Source: Apricaphanius iberus (lineage: Eukaryota > Chordata > Actinopteri > Cyprinodontiformes > Aphaniidae). Taken from it: a DNA stretch of 64,000 nucleotides. A program made the translations under genes and the position numbers. Shown piece by piece: positions 32,560 through 44,404 of this stretch. Where the stretch lies: contig JAPXFQ010000396.1 in the NCBI GenBank assembly GCA_028564705.1, positions 1 to 64,000 of the forward strand, given 5' to 3'. The first letter of the stretch is position 1; the number at the start of each line of letters is the position of its first letter. Below the pieces are notes generated by a model. It searched no databases. It was not told where the DNA came from and was given only the letters and a program-made list of their open reading frames with translations.

Positions 32560-32790
32560 AGAACAGGTCCGGACAACAGACTCCCATCAGTCTGCAAGTA
32601 ATATCTCCACACTTACATCCTGCAATATTCCCGTTCTCAAGTTTATCCCGCTCACCTGTCAAAACTCCTACCAGGAACGAGTTCCCCAGAGTCCCAGAAC
32701 TTTTCCCAATGCCGGATCTCCTCGCCGCCAGATTCAAAATCATCCAATAAAGTTTGTTTCATTGTTCTTCTGTGTTTGAGTCAAGTGTGT
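32560..32790 (+). repeat. 5' LTR remnant of Gypsy
   Basis: It shares 32607-32720 with the 3' LTR. An AATAAA lies at about 32744, followed by a T-rich end. The 5' part of the LTR does not match the 3' copy and may be truncated. Exact boundaries and the primer-binding site are not resolved. Confidence 0.6.
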
Positions 32791-32814
32791 GCGTACTAGA
32801 GTCACTCTGAAGTT

Positions 32815-33415
32815 ATGGCAGAACCATCTGGCCACCCTGACTCTGCCGCACACTTACGCTTAGCCTTATCAGAACCGGAAATTCTTCTGGGTCGTCACGA
32901 AGCTGCACTGCAAACAATGTCCCAGCAGCAGAGTCTGCTCCAAAGTGTAAGCCACCTCACAAAGCTCTCTGAGGACTTAAACGTATGTCTTCCTGCAGCT
33001 CAACCCGCTCCCACAGCTTCCAGCCAGACCCCAGCCAAACCGATCTCCTCTGGCTTCAGGGAAGCTGTTTCCCCAACCCTGGAGCCTTATTCTGGTGATT
33101 TAGGTAAGGCCAAGGGTTTTCTCTATCAATGCTCCCTCGTGTTTGAAAGATTCCCTTGCTCCTTCCGAGATGATGCGAATAAGATATCCTAAGTAATTGC
33201 CCTTATTCGTGATGGGGCTCTACAGTGGGCTGAGGCCAACTATGATTTGGATACCCTCTCGCACAAAACTTTTGCCCATTTTATCGAGCAGTTTGAGTGC
33301 TCTTTCTGCCCTAAGATGGGTGAGGAAGAAGCCGCTAAGAGACCGTGGAGCCTTAAGCAAGCCTTAATCAGCCATCCCCCACCAGACTCTTCCAGTGACC
33401 CGTCTAGTTTCTGGT
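32815..33415 (+). pseudogene. Gypsy gag, with in-frame stop
   Basis: ATG at 32815 gives MAEPSGHPDSAAHLRLALSE, then ILLGRHEAALQTMSQ (coiled-coil-like) and EPYSGDLGKAKGFLYQCSLV, the capsid-like motif of this gag family. A TAA at about 33190 interrupts the frame, which then continues in the same phase with IALIRDGALQWAEAN and FIEQFECSF before stopping at about 33413. The capsid would package the element's RNA. The zinc-knuckle region expected after capsid is missing. Confidence 0.75.
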
Positions 33416-34351
33416 AACCATCAGGAAGATGTGTCATTTTTGTTTTTCGCTCAGAAGATTTGCCCTTAGTCTTGGGTTATGTTTCTGTAACCAAGGATAC
33501 CCTCTCTATGAACTGGACCGGGTCCAGTATTGAATCCTGGAGTCCTTGTCACCGTTCATGTCTCCTTTCTGCAGTCCCTTTTCACCAGGAGACCTCCCCT
33601 GAGTTCTCAGATCCTTCCGAAGCTCCTGACCTCTCGAACGTCCCCCCCCCACTTCCATGACCTCCATAGAGCCTTCAATAAGGCTCAAACTCTTTCATTA
33701 CAGCCCCATCGTCCCTATGACTGCCCCATTGACCTCCTCCATGGGGCCCCTCTCCGATCGTCTGTTCAACCTGTCCCGCAAGGAACGGGAGGCCACGGAG
33801 GCCTACATCGCCAGTTCCTTAAAGGCCGGCATCATTGTCCTTCCACCTCACCACTTGGAGCTGGATTCTTTTTTGTTAAAAAGAAAGATAAGATGCTCAG
33901 GCCGTGTATAGACTACACAGCCCTAAATGCCATCACCATAAAGAACAACTATTCCCTCCCACTCATTGCCTCAGCCTTTGAGGCTGTTCATGGTTCCTCC
34001 ATTTTCACCAAATTGGACCTGCGCAACACGTACCAACTGGTCAGAATCCGAGATGGTGACGAGTGTAAAACTGCCTTCAAGAACCACATAGGCCACTACG
34101 AGTATCTCATGATGCCGTTCGGCTTGACCAATGCTCCTGCAATGATCCAAAGCCTAGTAAACAACATCTTTCGTGACTTTGTTAAATTATTTTTATTTGT
34201 TTACCTTAATGTTACCTTAATTTTCTCTAACTCTCTCCCAGAACACAAAAAGCATGTGCGTCTAGTGCCCCAACAACTCATGCAGAACAACCTGTTCATC
34301 AAGGCGGAAAAATTTGAGTTTCACAAACACTCTATAACATTTCTTGGTTAG
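33416..34351 (+). pseudogene. Gypsy pol: RT domain with damaged active site
   Basis: After a short residue of the protease-RT linker (LPLVLGYVSVT), the RT reads AGFFFVKKKDKMLRPCIDY, KLDLRNTYQLVRIRDGDECK and YLMMPFGLTNAPAMIQSLVN. The catalytic box expected as YLDD reads FVYLNVTLIFS, so both key aspartates are replaced. The protein frame starts after several frame changes (33460-33660 and 33657-33911 also contribute). The RT would copy the RNA to DNA; it cannot be active here. Confidence 0.85.
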
Positions 34352-34930
34352 TTTTCGAGGTTTGGCAGGTGAAGACAGACCCGGAGAAGATACGCGCAGT
34401 GCAGGAGTGGCCTACCCCCACATCAAGAAAACAGGTACAACGCTTCCTGGGCTTTGCTAATTTTGACAACGGGTTTATCCGCAATTTCAGTATCATTGCA
34501 GCCCCCATGACAGCTCTAACTTCCACTAATCGAGTCTTTGTCTGGACTGATGAGGCAAACCAGGCTTTTAAAACCCTAAACAAAAGCTTTGTGGAGGCAT
34601 CCATCCTCATCCACCCAGATGTTCGGTCACAGTTCATCATGGAAGTTTATGCCTCCGACTCTGGGGTTGGTGCAGTCCTTTCACAGCGTTTCCCTTCCGA
34701 CCAAAGTTCCATCCCTGCGCCTACTTTTCCAAGCGTTTCTCTCCCACTGAGAGTCGCTACGACATTGGCAACTAGGAGCTGCTGGCGATCGAACTCTCCT
34801 TCGAGGAATGTAGACATTGGCTCGAGGGCACTGAGCTCCCCGTCATAGCCTGGACAGACCACAAAAATCTGTCCAACCTCATATCATTTAGACTTGGCAC
34901 CCGCTATGCTAAGCCTTATTCCCTGTCCCG
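34352..34930 (+). pseudogene. Gypsy pol: RT thumb and RNase H region
   Basis: Reads VKTDPEKIRAVQEWPTPTSR and RFLGFANFDNGFIRNFS (connection motif), then FVWTDEANQAFKTLN and IMEVYASDSGVGAVLSQRF, the first RNase H strand with its aspartate. Beyond about 34770 a frameshift moves to LLAIELSFEECRHWLEG and WTDHKNLSNL. RNase H would remove the RNA strand. Homologous part of the protein is recognisable but not continuous. Confidence 0.75.
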
Positions 34931-34991
34931 TCAATTTTCGTCTGACCAATCCAACGAGTCTCCTGAACCCATTATTCCCTCCACCTGTTCC

Positions 34992-36340
34992 GTGGGCAGT
35001 ATCACCTGGAACATCGAGTCTCTCATTCATAAGGCTCTGGTGGCCGAACCCGACCCGGAGGGGGGCCGCCGAATAGGCTTTTTGCGGTCCCAAGTTCTCC
35101 AGCGGGCCCATAACTCAAGGTTCTATCATCCTGGGGCGAGCCGCACTATTGTGCTCCTCCGCCGGTACTTTTGGTGGCCTGGTCTCAATAAGGACGCAAT
35201 TGGGTTTGTCACAGCTTGCCCAGTCTGTAACCGTAATAAGAACACTCACCGTCCCCCTTCAGGATTGCGTCAGCCCTCATCCCTGGTCCCATGTCACCCT
35301 GGACTTTGTGTCTGGTCTTCCAGTCTCTAGAGGCAAGTCTGTTCTCCTGATCGTGGTGAACCGCTTCTCCAAGGCTTGCCACCTTACTGCACTGCCCAAA
35401 CTTCCCTCTGCAACTAAGACCGCCAGGTTGCTCTTCCACCATGTGTTCAGGATCCATGGTTCTCCATTAGAGATCCTCTCCGATAGGGGCCTACAGTTTA
35501 CCTCCAAAGTGTGGAAGGATTTCTGCCTCATCCTCAGAGCTTTCCCCCGCCTCACATCAGGTTTCCAACCCCAGACTAACCGCCAATGTGAGAGGCTGAA
35601 CCAGGACCTGGAAAATGCTCTCCGTTGTGTTTGTGCCACCAGTCCTACCACCTGGAGTTCTCACCTTTCTTGGGTGGAATTTGCCCATAACATCCCCGTC
35701 TCGGCTGAAACTGTTCTTTCACCGTTCGAGGCCTCGTCAGGGTATCTACCGTCCCTTCTGCCCACCTCAGACCCTGAGTCAAAAAGCCATCAGTTCGCTC
35801 CCACATCACAGCCTGCAAGAGAATTTGGAATCAGACCAGGGCAGCCCTCCAAAGGACATCAGCCCGGAACAAGATGTACGCTTATCGTCAGCGTCTTCCA
35901 CCACCCACCTAAACTCCGGGACAAAGGGTCTGGCTGTCCTCCAGGGATTTTACCCTCAAGGTAGGCTTGAGAAAACTATCTTCCAAATTCCTAGGACCCT
36001 TTCCCATCGACACCGTGATCAGCCCCTCCTCAGTCGGTCTCAAGCTCCCCGCTCACCTTCGGGTGCACCCTATTTTCAATGTCTCACGAATCAGACCCGT
36101 TTTGGACAGGCCTCTGTGCCCACCAACTGATCCCCCTCTTCCCGCCCGGGGTGTGGATGGTTTCCCGGCCTACACTGTTCGCCTTATCCTGGACGTCGGC
36201 CCTAGGGGGCGTGGCCGCCAGTGCCTAGTCGACTGGGAGGGATATGGTCCTCGTTCGGCCATCCTAGATCCCTCTCTCATCTTGGACTTTGAAAAGTCAG
36301 CCTCCTCGTCCTCTGAACCAGGCTTCGGGTGGGGGGGAGA
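34992..36340 (+). pseudogene. Gypsy integrase with C-terminal chromodomain
   Basis: The zinc-binding HHCC domain reads RAHNSRFYHPGASRTIVLLR then VTACPVCNRNK. The core (about 35285-35760) has VTLDFVSGLPVSRGKSVLL, ILSDRGLQFTSKVWKDFC and RQCERLNQDLENALR, covering the D, D and E positions. Downstream, at 35967-36340, [18 protein letters not shown] and [20 protein letters not shown], then DWEGYG, mark the chromodomain typical of chromoviruses. Frames shift at about 35150-35300 and at 35960. It is the integration enzyme, broken here. Confidence 0.85.
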
Positions 36341-36345
36341 CACTT

Positions 36346-36893
36346 TGGGATCCTATGTCTGTGTGGGCGTGTCACCTTCATTTTACTGCATCATTTCACA
36401 TGAGGTCCCAGCTGTGCGTGGCTTCTTCATCAAGAAGGAGCTTTACTAGGGGTGCAATGACCTAGCGCAGACGCCAGATGGTTTTATGCCCAGAGTAGTA
36501 ACCCGGTCAACTTGTAGCCTCGTATTCAAGTTCGTTCTTAGTAAATTTCTTAACTTTGATCTCTCCAACCCTCAGCGTCGCAGAGTTCGCCCATGGTCGG
36601 CCCCAGGCAAGCTGCAACCGCAGCCTAAGGTGTCTGCGCCTTCCTGGTACTCCATCCGTCTCTAAGTCACCCATCTCCTGTAAAGCTCAGACCAGCCTCT
36701 GAATTCGCTCAGATCTTCCCTGCCTGCTCACCCTCGAACCCCCCCCCCCTCCCAATTATCTCCACACTTACATCCTGCAATATTCCCGTTCTCAAGTTTA
36801 TCCTGCTCATCTGTCAAAACTCCTTCAGGGGACAAGTTCCCCAGAGTCTCAGAACTTTTCCCAGTGCCGGATCTCCTCACCACCAGTAATAAT
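36346..36893 (+). repeat. 3' LTR of Gypsy (boundary approximate)
   Basis: It follows the G-rich tract GGGTGGGGGG. It includes a poly-C run at about 36740, the shared LTR segment (36758-36890), and AATAAAACAC, where the match ends. Beyond about 36895 a different repeat begins, so the last part of the LTR is probably missing. Confidence 0.65.
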
Positions 36894-36894
36894 A

Positions 36895-37995
36895 AAACAC
36901 GTTACCTTTGCAACCTTTGCTTTTTTTGTCCGTTCTGTGCCGAGAAACTTCAACTTTAATTAACAGATCAGAGTCCTGCAATAGAACAGGTACATGTGGC
37001 TATTCTGCTGTTTCAGGTGCACAAATCAAATGTCTCTCTGGGAGCGCTGGATGACGAGATAGTGAGAATAATCTGTATTCAGCGCAAAGATGGAGACATT
37101 TTCAGAAAGTGGGAGTTAACCAAAAATATTATGTTAATATTTTTTACCCATCCAATGTAAAAATTAAATAAATAAATTCCACTAGACCTATGATATTTAG
37201 ATTATGTATTTTTTCATCTTTAAACGGTACCTGCAACATAGCAGAACTTTTTTGGCGCAGAAAGGAGTCTGTAAAAATCCTGAAAGTAGCATGTGCGCAG
37301 AAAGAAAACATGACTGTGTGCACGGTAGTAGAGGAGTATTTACTTTTGAAATACACATTTTTGTTTATCTACTCTTCACATTTAATAAATATATTTTCTC
37401 TTTCTGCTTCCCAGTGAATTAGACAGGATAATCTGTTTAGATCCCAAAAAAATGATCGCATTTGTAATCTGCAGTACATTATTTTGAAAAATTGCCTTAG
37501 TTTCATAAATGACACTGATCGCTCGCTCAGACGGCGAAACGATCGCTTAACGGCGCTCATAAAAACTGTCCTGCATTCTGACCCTCGCCAGTCTCTGCCT
37601 GCAATTTTCACATCTTCTCACAACCATGATTACATTTTAACTGCTTTTTCGATAATTTGTATGCGCTGTTTCACCTGGATTCCTGACTCTCATCACGAGG
37701 TTGTTTTTTAAAGTAGTGGCTGATTTTCCCAGCTCATATATGTATCGCTAAAATCCATTAACGTTTCTCTGAGACGGAGGATGTTTTAAAATATAAACAT
37801 GACATGCTTGGATGCTAAAAACAAAACATTTACCTGGTTGAAGAGCCGGGGGAAAACAGAACAAAAGCACCAACTAGCTGCTGAGACAGCGCCCCCAAAG
37901 TGGTGCAACGCTGCAACTGCAGTTAAAATAACATCCATATACCGGTAGCTGGCGGCAGAGCGATGTCAGGCCGGGGCGGCAAGCAGATAAGCTGG
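36895..37995 (+). repeat. Direct ~1-kb repeat, copy 1
   Basis: It matches 44405-45362 in the same orientation, with indels. Shared landmarks are GTTACCTTTG...GAGAAACTTCAACTT, CAGATCAGAGTCCTGCAATA, GATCGCATTTGTAATCTGCA, TTTCACCTGGATTCCTGACT, AAAGTAGTGGCTGATTTTCC, and GCGGCAAGCAGATTAGCTGG. A shorter inverted copy is at 20047-20225. The copies are several percent apart. No coding frame is shared, so I call it a non-coding dispersed element without identified ends. Confidence 0.8.
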
Positions 37996-38130
37996 AGGGC
38001 TGTTAGGTCCCTGTATGACTGGTGTCAGAGTTTGGTTCGCATTGCAGGCAGTAAGTCGGATTTGTTTCCAGTGAGAGTTGGACTCCACCAAGGTTGGCCT
38101 TTGTCACAGATTGCTGTTCACATGCCCTGG
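37990..38130 (+). pseudogene. LINE reverse-transcriptase fragment
   Basis: Directly after the repeat copy, the plus strand reads RAVRSLYDWCQSLVRIAGSK then SDLFPVRVGLHQGWPLSQIA. This is the RT fingers/palm segment of a fish LINE, where the family reads SLYDR...VGLRQGCPLSP. The conserved Cys of the QGCPLSP box is replaced by Trp. Nothing upstream or downstream of the RT remains. Clade (I/Nimb-like, R2-like or RTE) is undetermined. Confidence 0.6.
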
Positions 38131-39734
38131 GCGATGGTTATGGTGTTTGTAGTCTAAAGCAGAAAAAGGAATGTCCTGGCTTCATAGACGCTATATGAGA
38201 ATGCAAAGCGTTTACCCGCGTACATCAAGATGTGGTTCTGCAGAGATTCAAGCTTAGAAGTGATCCTGCAAAAACAAAAAATTCCAATGTCTGTAGAGCA
38301 AAGAAAATCCAACATAGTGCTATGTATATAAAAACACATTTTGGTAGGGATGCATCGATACAGATGCTGGTATTGGAACGACACCATTCTAATTTAAAGC
38401 AGACCAGAAACTACAAAAAGTCTTGGGGTTAATTCCTTTTTTTCTGTGGTAGAAGTATCCAATCAAAAGTATAAAATCAGAGAGTGGAAATTGAGAGAGA
38501 AAATTTTAGTATTAGAAAAAAAAAAATCCTAATTATAAAACATGTCATGATGAGATTGGAGGTAAATAATCCTAAATCATATGGGTCTAAAGCTCCTTGT
38601 CCATCAAAATCCATTGTGGTAGTAAAAACAGCAGAATAATATAAACAGCAGCAAAATATGACAATACGTACTGACATATACACAGAATTTCAGAGAAAAG
38701 CATTATCGTGTTGCTCCATTAATTTTATGCTACACAGAAAAACAATATAGCCTACATAAATTACAAAAAGCCATGCATGTTTACCTTGCTTCCAGTAATT
38801 CTATCCCTTTATCTTCTTTTAGATGTTCAACTCCTGCGATCTGGAAGTCATCCCAGTGGATAAGAAGGAAACAGTATTTTTTTTATTTGATGTGGAGAGA
38901 AAAAAACCTAAAACACGAGTTGCATTTTGTTTACAAGTAAAATGACCCATCAAACTCCCGTGCAGTGACTGAACAGAGGGGTTGGGTCCCTACAAACGCT
39001 AATGTAAATGGCTATGGAGCCTTGATGCAGTGAGCTTCTCAAAACTAAAACAACAAAGACACTTTTACTGCTCCAATCGTAATGTGCACACATTAACAAA
39101 TGTCAGTAATATATATTATTTATCTGATTAGCAACATAGTTTTACAAAGTTTAGATAGGCCTACACAACGTTTTTTTCTCGCAATTCCAACAAATTAGCT
39201 AAACCATTTACTCAGCTGTAAGCATGCCAGACATGCAGCCTAAAACATGTTCCTACTGCGGGAATGTACCGAAACCCCCCGCTTTGAAAGTGTCTACTGC
39301 TATTTTTTTCTTCACGTAATTAGTAAAAATGTCTTACCTTTCAAGCAAAAATTACGCCAGCTGCGGTTCTCTTCTCATACCGAGAGATTATCTCAGCTTT
39401 CTTGGATATCTTGGGCTGGTGGTGCTTGAAGCAGCTCAATTCCTGTTCTCGGTAGAATCCATGCTTCCAACGCTACCTCTTGCTACGCAGCTTTTGCTGC
39501 AGAAAGTAAACGCTGCTGTAGAGCGCGAACGCGCAGAACGTCTCACACTAGGCTTCCTCTAGGAGGCGCTGAGGGAGCGCTGCTCGTTTGACCAGAACAA
39601 TAACTAAAAATTATTTTACAGACATATAGAGGCAACCACGGTGAAAAGGCCAGGGCTCTTTTTACTTGACAGGACATTGCTGGATCATGCATGAGGAAGA
39701 AATTCTATACAGTTCTATACATTTATTTGCTGCT
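38131..39734. other. Mostly unassigned; possible hAT terminus and a repeat-like exon
   Basis: 38346 starts TAGGGATGCATCGATACAGA, a hAT-style terminus without a partner. On the minus strand from about 39465 down to 39330, an ATG frame interrupted early by a stop (MDSTENRN, then further down AEIISRYEKRTAAGV) runs to a GTAAGAC donor-like site. It may be the first exon of the element whose end is the 21-bp arm at 39735. Low support. Confidence 0.3.
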
Positions 39735-39755
39735 AAACTTCCTTATAGTCCCTTT
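39735..39755 (-). repeat. 21-bp inverted repeat arm, right
   Basis: Exact inverse of 31218-31238. The inward flanks of the two arms are not clearly similar beyond the 21 bp. Confidence 0.7.
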
Positions 39756-41069
39756 AAAGAATTGTATTTGAGAATTGAGTAAATTCTCCAAGGTTTAACG
39801 GCAAAATAAAAATTCTATAGTTTTCTTTACAATAAAAGCATTCAGAATTAAAAATCGTAAATATAGATAATGTTAGAGTATTTCTGAATATAAATAATTA
39901 GACCATGTCTGATTTGTTTCCTATATTGACACTAAAAACATTCTACTGCTCTAAAATCCGATAAAAAAACAAAACCTTACCTGCACCCAACTCCCTCTCC
40001 CTGTATCGCTGCCTCTTGTTGGCCATCTTGCAGCTGTAATGAAACACACAACAAATCCATACTGTTACACCACTGCATTTAGTCTGTTGTGTCACTTTCT
40101 ACAGGGCAAATTTTGCAAAAATATAGGACAGATTTGCAAAGATGACGATAGGGATGGCCTCCAGCCTTTAAGGAGTACCTGGTTTTAGCCCAGACAAGAC
40201 GTGATATATAAAAAAAAATAGTGTTACAATCCATTAAAGACTATAGCATACATGGTAAATTGCCTAAATTATAATTTATTTTCAATGCATGCATGTCAGA
40301 ACAGTTTAGTATGTCCTTGAACATACAACAGCTTATAATATTATATTATACATTATATATAATGCTCAATGTTTTGCATTTTGGAAAATTGCATCAGAAA
40401 ACAGTCATTTAGTTCAGTCAATCTTTCTTCACTTGCTTCTGGTCTCCGCTTTCTCTTCCAAACTTGAATCTCTCTTTTTCCCCATTTGTCTATGCGTTTT
40501 CTGTCTCTCTCCTTCTGTTTACATTTATAACTAGATTGCTAACAAACACGATGCAAATATCACTCATACACTATTCCCTATAGCTGTCTCTCTCTGTCCT
40601 CATCTCTAGCTGTTGTCTCTTCTTTTTTCCCTTTCATTACTTGGTCTTCTCATCATTGGTATTGTCCTGGTTAGTCTGTTTGAGTCAATTATGATATAAT
40701 GGTGAATGAACATATGCCATCAACAATCCACTGACTCGTTTTGAATTTGCTTCCATCTATAGTCTAATAGACATAATAGTTTGAATTAAAGGACCTATCT
40801 ATAACACAATGTTAGAATATTTCATTGTTACCAGTGCATGTGCCTAAAGATGATACTGGAGTGTCTGCTGCAAGAGCTCTCGCTTTAGGTAATCTTTTCT
40901 ACCCTCTAAAAATCAGGATATCAGAATGAAGTTAGCAAAGTATTACTGCTGTAAACTAATAATAAAAAAACAAAAACAAAAAATCCTTATGTAGACAACG
41001 GGGCCATCAAGTTTTGATGCATCAAGAGCGTTAAAAAGGTGTGACTTGGTAGTCAAACTCTAGTAGAAA
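39756..41069. other. No gene recognised
   Basis: AT-rich, with pyrimidine-rich pieces (40430-40660) and nothing I can assign. Confidence 0.3.
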
Positions 41070-42280
41070 CTTAACTCTTTAAACACCATGGTCGCAATAC
41101 AGTTTGCCACCTTTAACGAGCCACAGCAGCAGATATGACCGCTAATTTAATTACTACTTTACATCAGGAGATGGTGGATATATGTAACTTTAATTTAATC
41201 CACATTTTTGGGTGTGTTACAATGGATACTTTTGGAGTAAATCATGCTTTTTATGCACCTCCGCGAGTGAGAGAGATAGCGTGCAGCTGCTGCGGTCAGA
41301 GCATAGAGAGCGAGTTTTAGAAAGATAAAACTTATGATGCAGAGACGTCTGAGTTCCCCAATGGGAAATATTGGCTTATTCGGATTCTGAAGAGGAATAT
41401 TTAGCCTACCCTCTGATCAAGATGTTCAGGGAGAAAGAAAGTGAAACTCAAGCAGCGCACAGCAGCCGGTCCCGTTCGCCATGATGCTCCACAGCAGCAA
41501 CAGGTGCGATGCTTTTCATCACATTCTCCCACTGGGAGAAAGGTATGTGATCGGGTACCAGGGTGGTCATAACAACGCTAATCCAGAAGAAGCAGGAATG
41601 TAAAAATCCATGGAAATAGCAGCAGACGTGGTAAAAAAAAGTGAGTGAAACCAGACTGCTGATAAGCTGCTAAGCAACAGTAAAGTTCACTCTCCCACTG
41701 CAAAGAACGATGTTGATGATGGGGAGGTATGAGGAAGAGTTTAATGAAGATCATCAATAGTAGATCAGCCAATTTTATGAGACTGTTGGTGATTTTAGGG
41801 ATGGATATGCAAAATTATTAGCCCAATAATTTATTTTCTGTTTTATGTAGTGAATGGACTAATGGAGTCTCATGACAAAGAAAATAAACAGATATATCCC
41901 CCTGTTCTTAAAAGAAAAAGCCAATAAATAATAAAAATGCATATGTAGAAAATATATGGGCCTGTATAGAAAAATTTAATATTCAAAATAAAGTAAGTTT
42001 TAAACTAAGTTTTAAACTATGTAAAAAAAAGAAATGCCTGTAAATTGACTCCAAACCAAAATTTGCATACCTGATGACATCATATGCAAATTAGATGTAT
42101 TAATTTGCTCCCATCACAAACTTTGGATCATGCTGAAGATTTCTCATTTACACTATACCTCTATCTATAACCATACTAAATAATAATTAACTAACTAACT
42201 TTACTAATTAACTTTACTATCTAAAACTATTGATATCAAAATTGAATATTTTATAGAAAAAACTCCGGCGCCTATAGAGT
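41070..42280 (+). repeat. Direct 1.2-kb repeat, copy 1
   Basis: It matches 59973-61166 in the same orientation over its length. Start: TTAACTCTTTAAACACCATG. Shared internal words: GATATGACCGCTAATTTAAT, TTTTGGGTGTGTTACAATGG, AAACTTATGATGCAGAGACG. End: GATATCAAAATTGAATATTT, then GCGCCTA. Both copies keep an open plus frame reading MVDICNFNLIHIFGCVTM, TFGV, FYAPP and CSCC. Acidic codons (DSEEEYLAY, and later EEEF) hint at a coding origin, but I recognise no family. Confidence 0.8.
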
Positions 42281-42935
42281 AAATTAACTAATCAATTTCC
42301 ACGTTTAATTGGAACACCTCTGCTGCTGCCTCTTTGTCTGGAACTCACCTTAGTTTTCCTAAAATCATTTTGTAGAAGAAACCAAAGTGTTCAAAAAACA
42401 TACAGAAAACACACCACACCCATAGCAATACAATAATGTAATGTTTTCTCATGTTTTAACTTCAAATTTGTATGTACATTTTCAATAAAAAGGGAAAAAC
42501 ACAAATAATGAACTATAATTGTTTTTGGTTTTATAACAACTGCAACGGCAAAGCACAGAAAATAAAAAATAAAGACTACAACAACAAAAAAACAGTACAA
42601 ATTGAAGTACTCATTAAAAACACTATATAAACAAATTCTTTTATACATCAAAAACTAAAAATATGTTGTCTACAAAAGTTTAAGGTATTCAAATAACAAA
42701 TATCAAACATAACTTCCCCATAAAACAATGCAATTAAGAACCAAAATATAAGATTTTGAATGCTAAAGTGTTTAGTGCAAAATGAGCCCCGAGAACATTG
42801 AGAACAATAGAACATCCACCCATCAGTTTTCTGTACTGCTGCATCCTAATGCTGCAGCACTCAGGTGATCAAAAAAAACTTAGCATCTCTCTGTTTGTAT
42901 TTGGTGTATTTTAGCAAGTTGTTTGGTCAAATTAC
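42281..42935. other. No gene recognised
   Basis: Very AT-rich. The hydrophobic minus frame at 42391-42651 is a composition effect. Confidence 0.3.
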
Positions 42936-43060
42936 TCATGTTCTGGCCTTGCAAGCAAAGCTTTTATTGCATTTGTGACAGGGTGCATTGTCTGCTTCCA
43001 TTTTTGTAAAATGAAGCCAAAGTTTGGATCGTTTTGTTCGCTCTGCCATCGTGTCTGTGT
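42936..43060 (-). pseudogene. hAT BED-finger fragment
   Basis: An ATG at about 43049 on the minus strand gives MAERTKRSKLWLHFTKMEAD then NAPCHKCNKSFACKA. The W-L-H-F and C-x2-C pattern is the first half of a BED zinc finger, as at the start of ZBED/hAT transposases. A frameshift after ACKART moves to MSNLTKQLAKIH, which would supply the S-N-L and His of the finger. No catalytic domain is found nearby. BED fingers bind DNA at transposon ends or promoters. Confidence 0.6.
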
Positions 43061-44404
43061 AACCCCTCCTTTCCGCCAGACGTGTCAGCAGCATGTTATA
43101 GCAGCAGCACGTCATACGCGGCTGTAAGCTACCGCTGTAATCAATAATCCTTTCCATCCGAGGCGAAAGCAGTACAAGTTTGCCCCGTCACAGGAGCGTC
43201 ATGTCGCAGCACTTTTCTAAATATACGCGGCAGTCCTATTTTCTACGCGCTACGCCTGTGAAACCTGTACATTTTGACATTTTAGATAGGGGTAGACAGG
43301 AAGTCAGACGGCTCGGCATCCGGAAATTTTCAAAATAAAACAAAGGTGCTTATGACGCCCCCTGCGTAAAGGGCCAAGCAGCAGAATATGCGAGTAAAAC
43401 GTGATGCTCCTTTAACATGCTGCTAACACGTCCAGTGGAAAGCCCGGGTAACCATGAACGCAGCAGTCGCTCCTCCCACCATCAGTCTCCGCGGTGTGTG
43501 TTTGTTATAGGGGATTGGGCTGACAATAGAGTGTTTGGCTTGTGTTTATCTCCCGCAAAAGATGAATACGACCTTAATTTTACCGTTAAGACCTATAGAA
43601 GTTCCCTGCAGGGGAATGGCACAGAGATCTGGACCATTTTCCTCCATGCATGTATATGGATATTCTAAACTACCTTGTTTTTGATGTGATTTACTACACA
43701 ATACAGGAGTTTACACAAGTCTTTTGAAAGTTACAAGGATTTCTGCTGTGGCTGGGAGCAGGACTTAGCCACCTACAAGCCTCCACATGGCGAAAAGGGC
43801 GTTATACTGGCAAAGTTAATTTTTCTTGACATGCGTTTTAGTGTGTCATAATTACATTGCATTTAGCAGACACTTCTTGACCGAGTAATTTATTGCGACT
43901 GCTTTGCAAACACTAGATTGTAACGAGATGTTCAATGTACACAAACGTTTCCAACATGTTTTGATGTAGGCTAAAGCTGTGTACGGTTTATTTAGGTATT
44001 TAGTTGTAATTTGATTTTAGCACATTGTTCCTATGCAGGGTTTTTCCTGGCTCAAATTGAGGCAGAGGTGGTACCATCCTGACCATGCGCCAACACATGC
44101 ATGAATTCTGTGCATTCATCTGACTCACTTTTTTTTAAAGGCAACATATTTTTTGTTAAGGGTTCTAATAAGAATATGACGATTATCATTTTAAAGCATT
44201 CTTTTATTAAAACAATATACATACAAACATGAGGAGCCAACTTTAAACTGGAAGTGCACTAAGTTGTAGGGATTTATCCACACTTCTGGCAGCCAGACAT
44301 TAACTATTATTATTAACTTTAATTATTGATTTATTAACTATGCATAGCCTATTATTATTCTGTTCCATGTTTCATCACAATGAGCACTGAAGGTATAAAC
44401 AGAT
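43061..44404. other. No gene recognised
   Basis: 43061-43400 is CpG-richer than its surroundings and may be the 5' region of the hAT relic. 43417-43668 is an open plus frame without domains. The rest is unassigned. Confidence 0.3.

Larger units (their letters stand above)
32560..36893 (+). mobile_element. Ty3/Gypsy chromovirus, decayed, near full length
   Basis: Order: 5' LTR remnant, gag, RT, RNase H, integrase, chromodomain, G-rich polypurine-like tract (about 36328-36345), 3' LTR. About 130 bp of LTR is shared between 32607-32720 and 36758-36890 (CCACACTTACATCCTGCAAT, CCCAGAGTCYCAGAACTTTT, GTGCCGGATCTCCTC), which proves the two LTR remnants. The retrotransposon copies itself through RNA. 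Every domain is broken by frameshifts or lost residues. The gag zinc knuckle and the protease are absent. Confidence 0.9.

Noticed and set aside
34647..35651. Minus-strand frames of 71-124 codons within the Gypsy element
   Set aside because: Antisense shadows of the RNase H and integrase coding sequence.
32551..36998. A 14-bp match (GCAATAGAACAGGT) on both sides of the Gypsy element
   Set aside because: Too long for a Gypsy target duplication, and a match of this length is expected by chance a few times in 64 kb; the second copy of the downstream repeat does not have it.
37144..37611. Overlapping frames of 70-80 codons on both strands
   Set aside because: They lie in a dispersed non-coding repeat, and the second copy does not keep the frames.
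42391..42651. Hydrophobic minus frame resembling a membrane protein
   Set aside because: The poly-Phe/Val stretch is a product of A-rich DNA; no start context or homologous motif.
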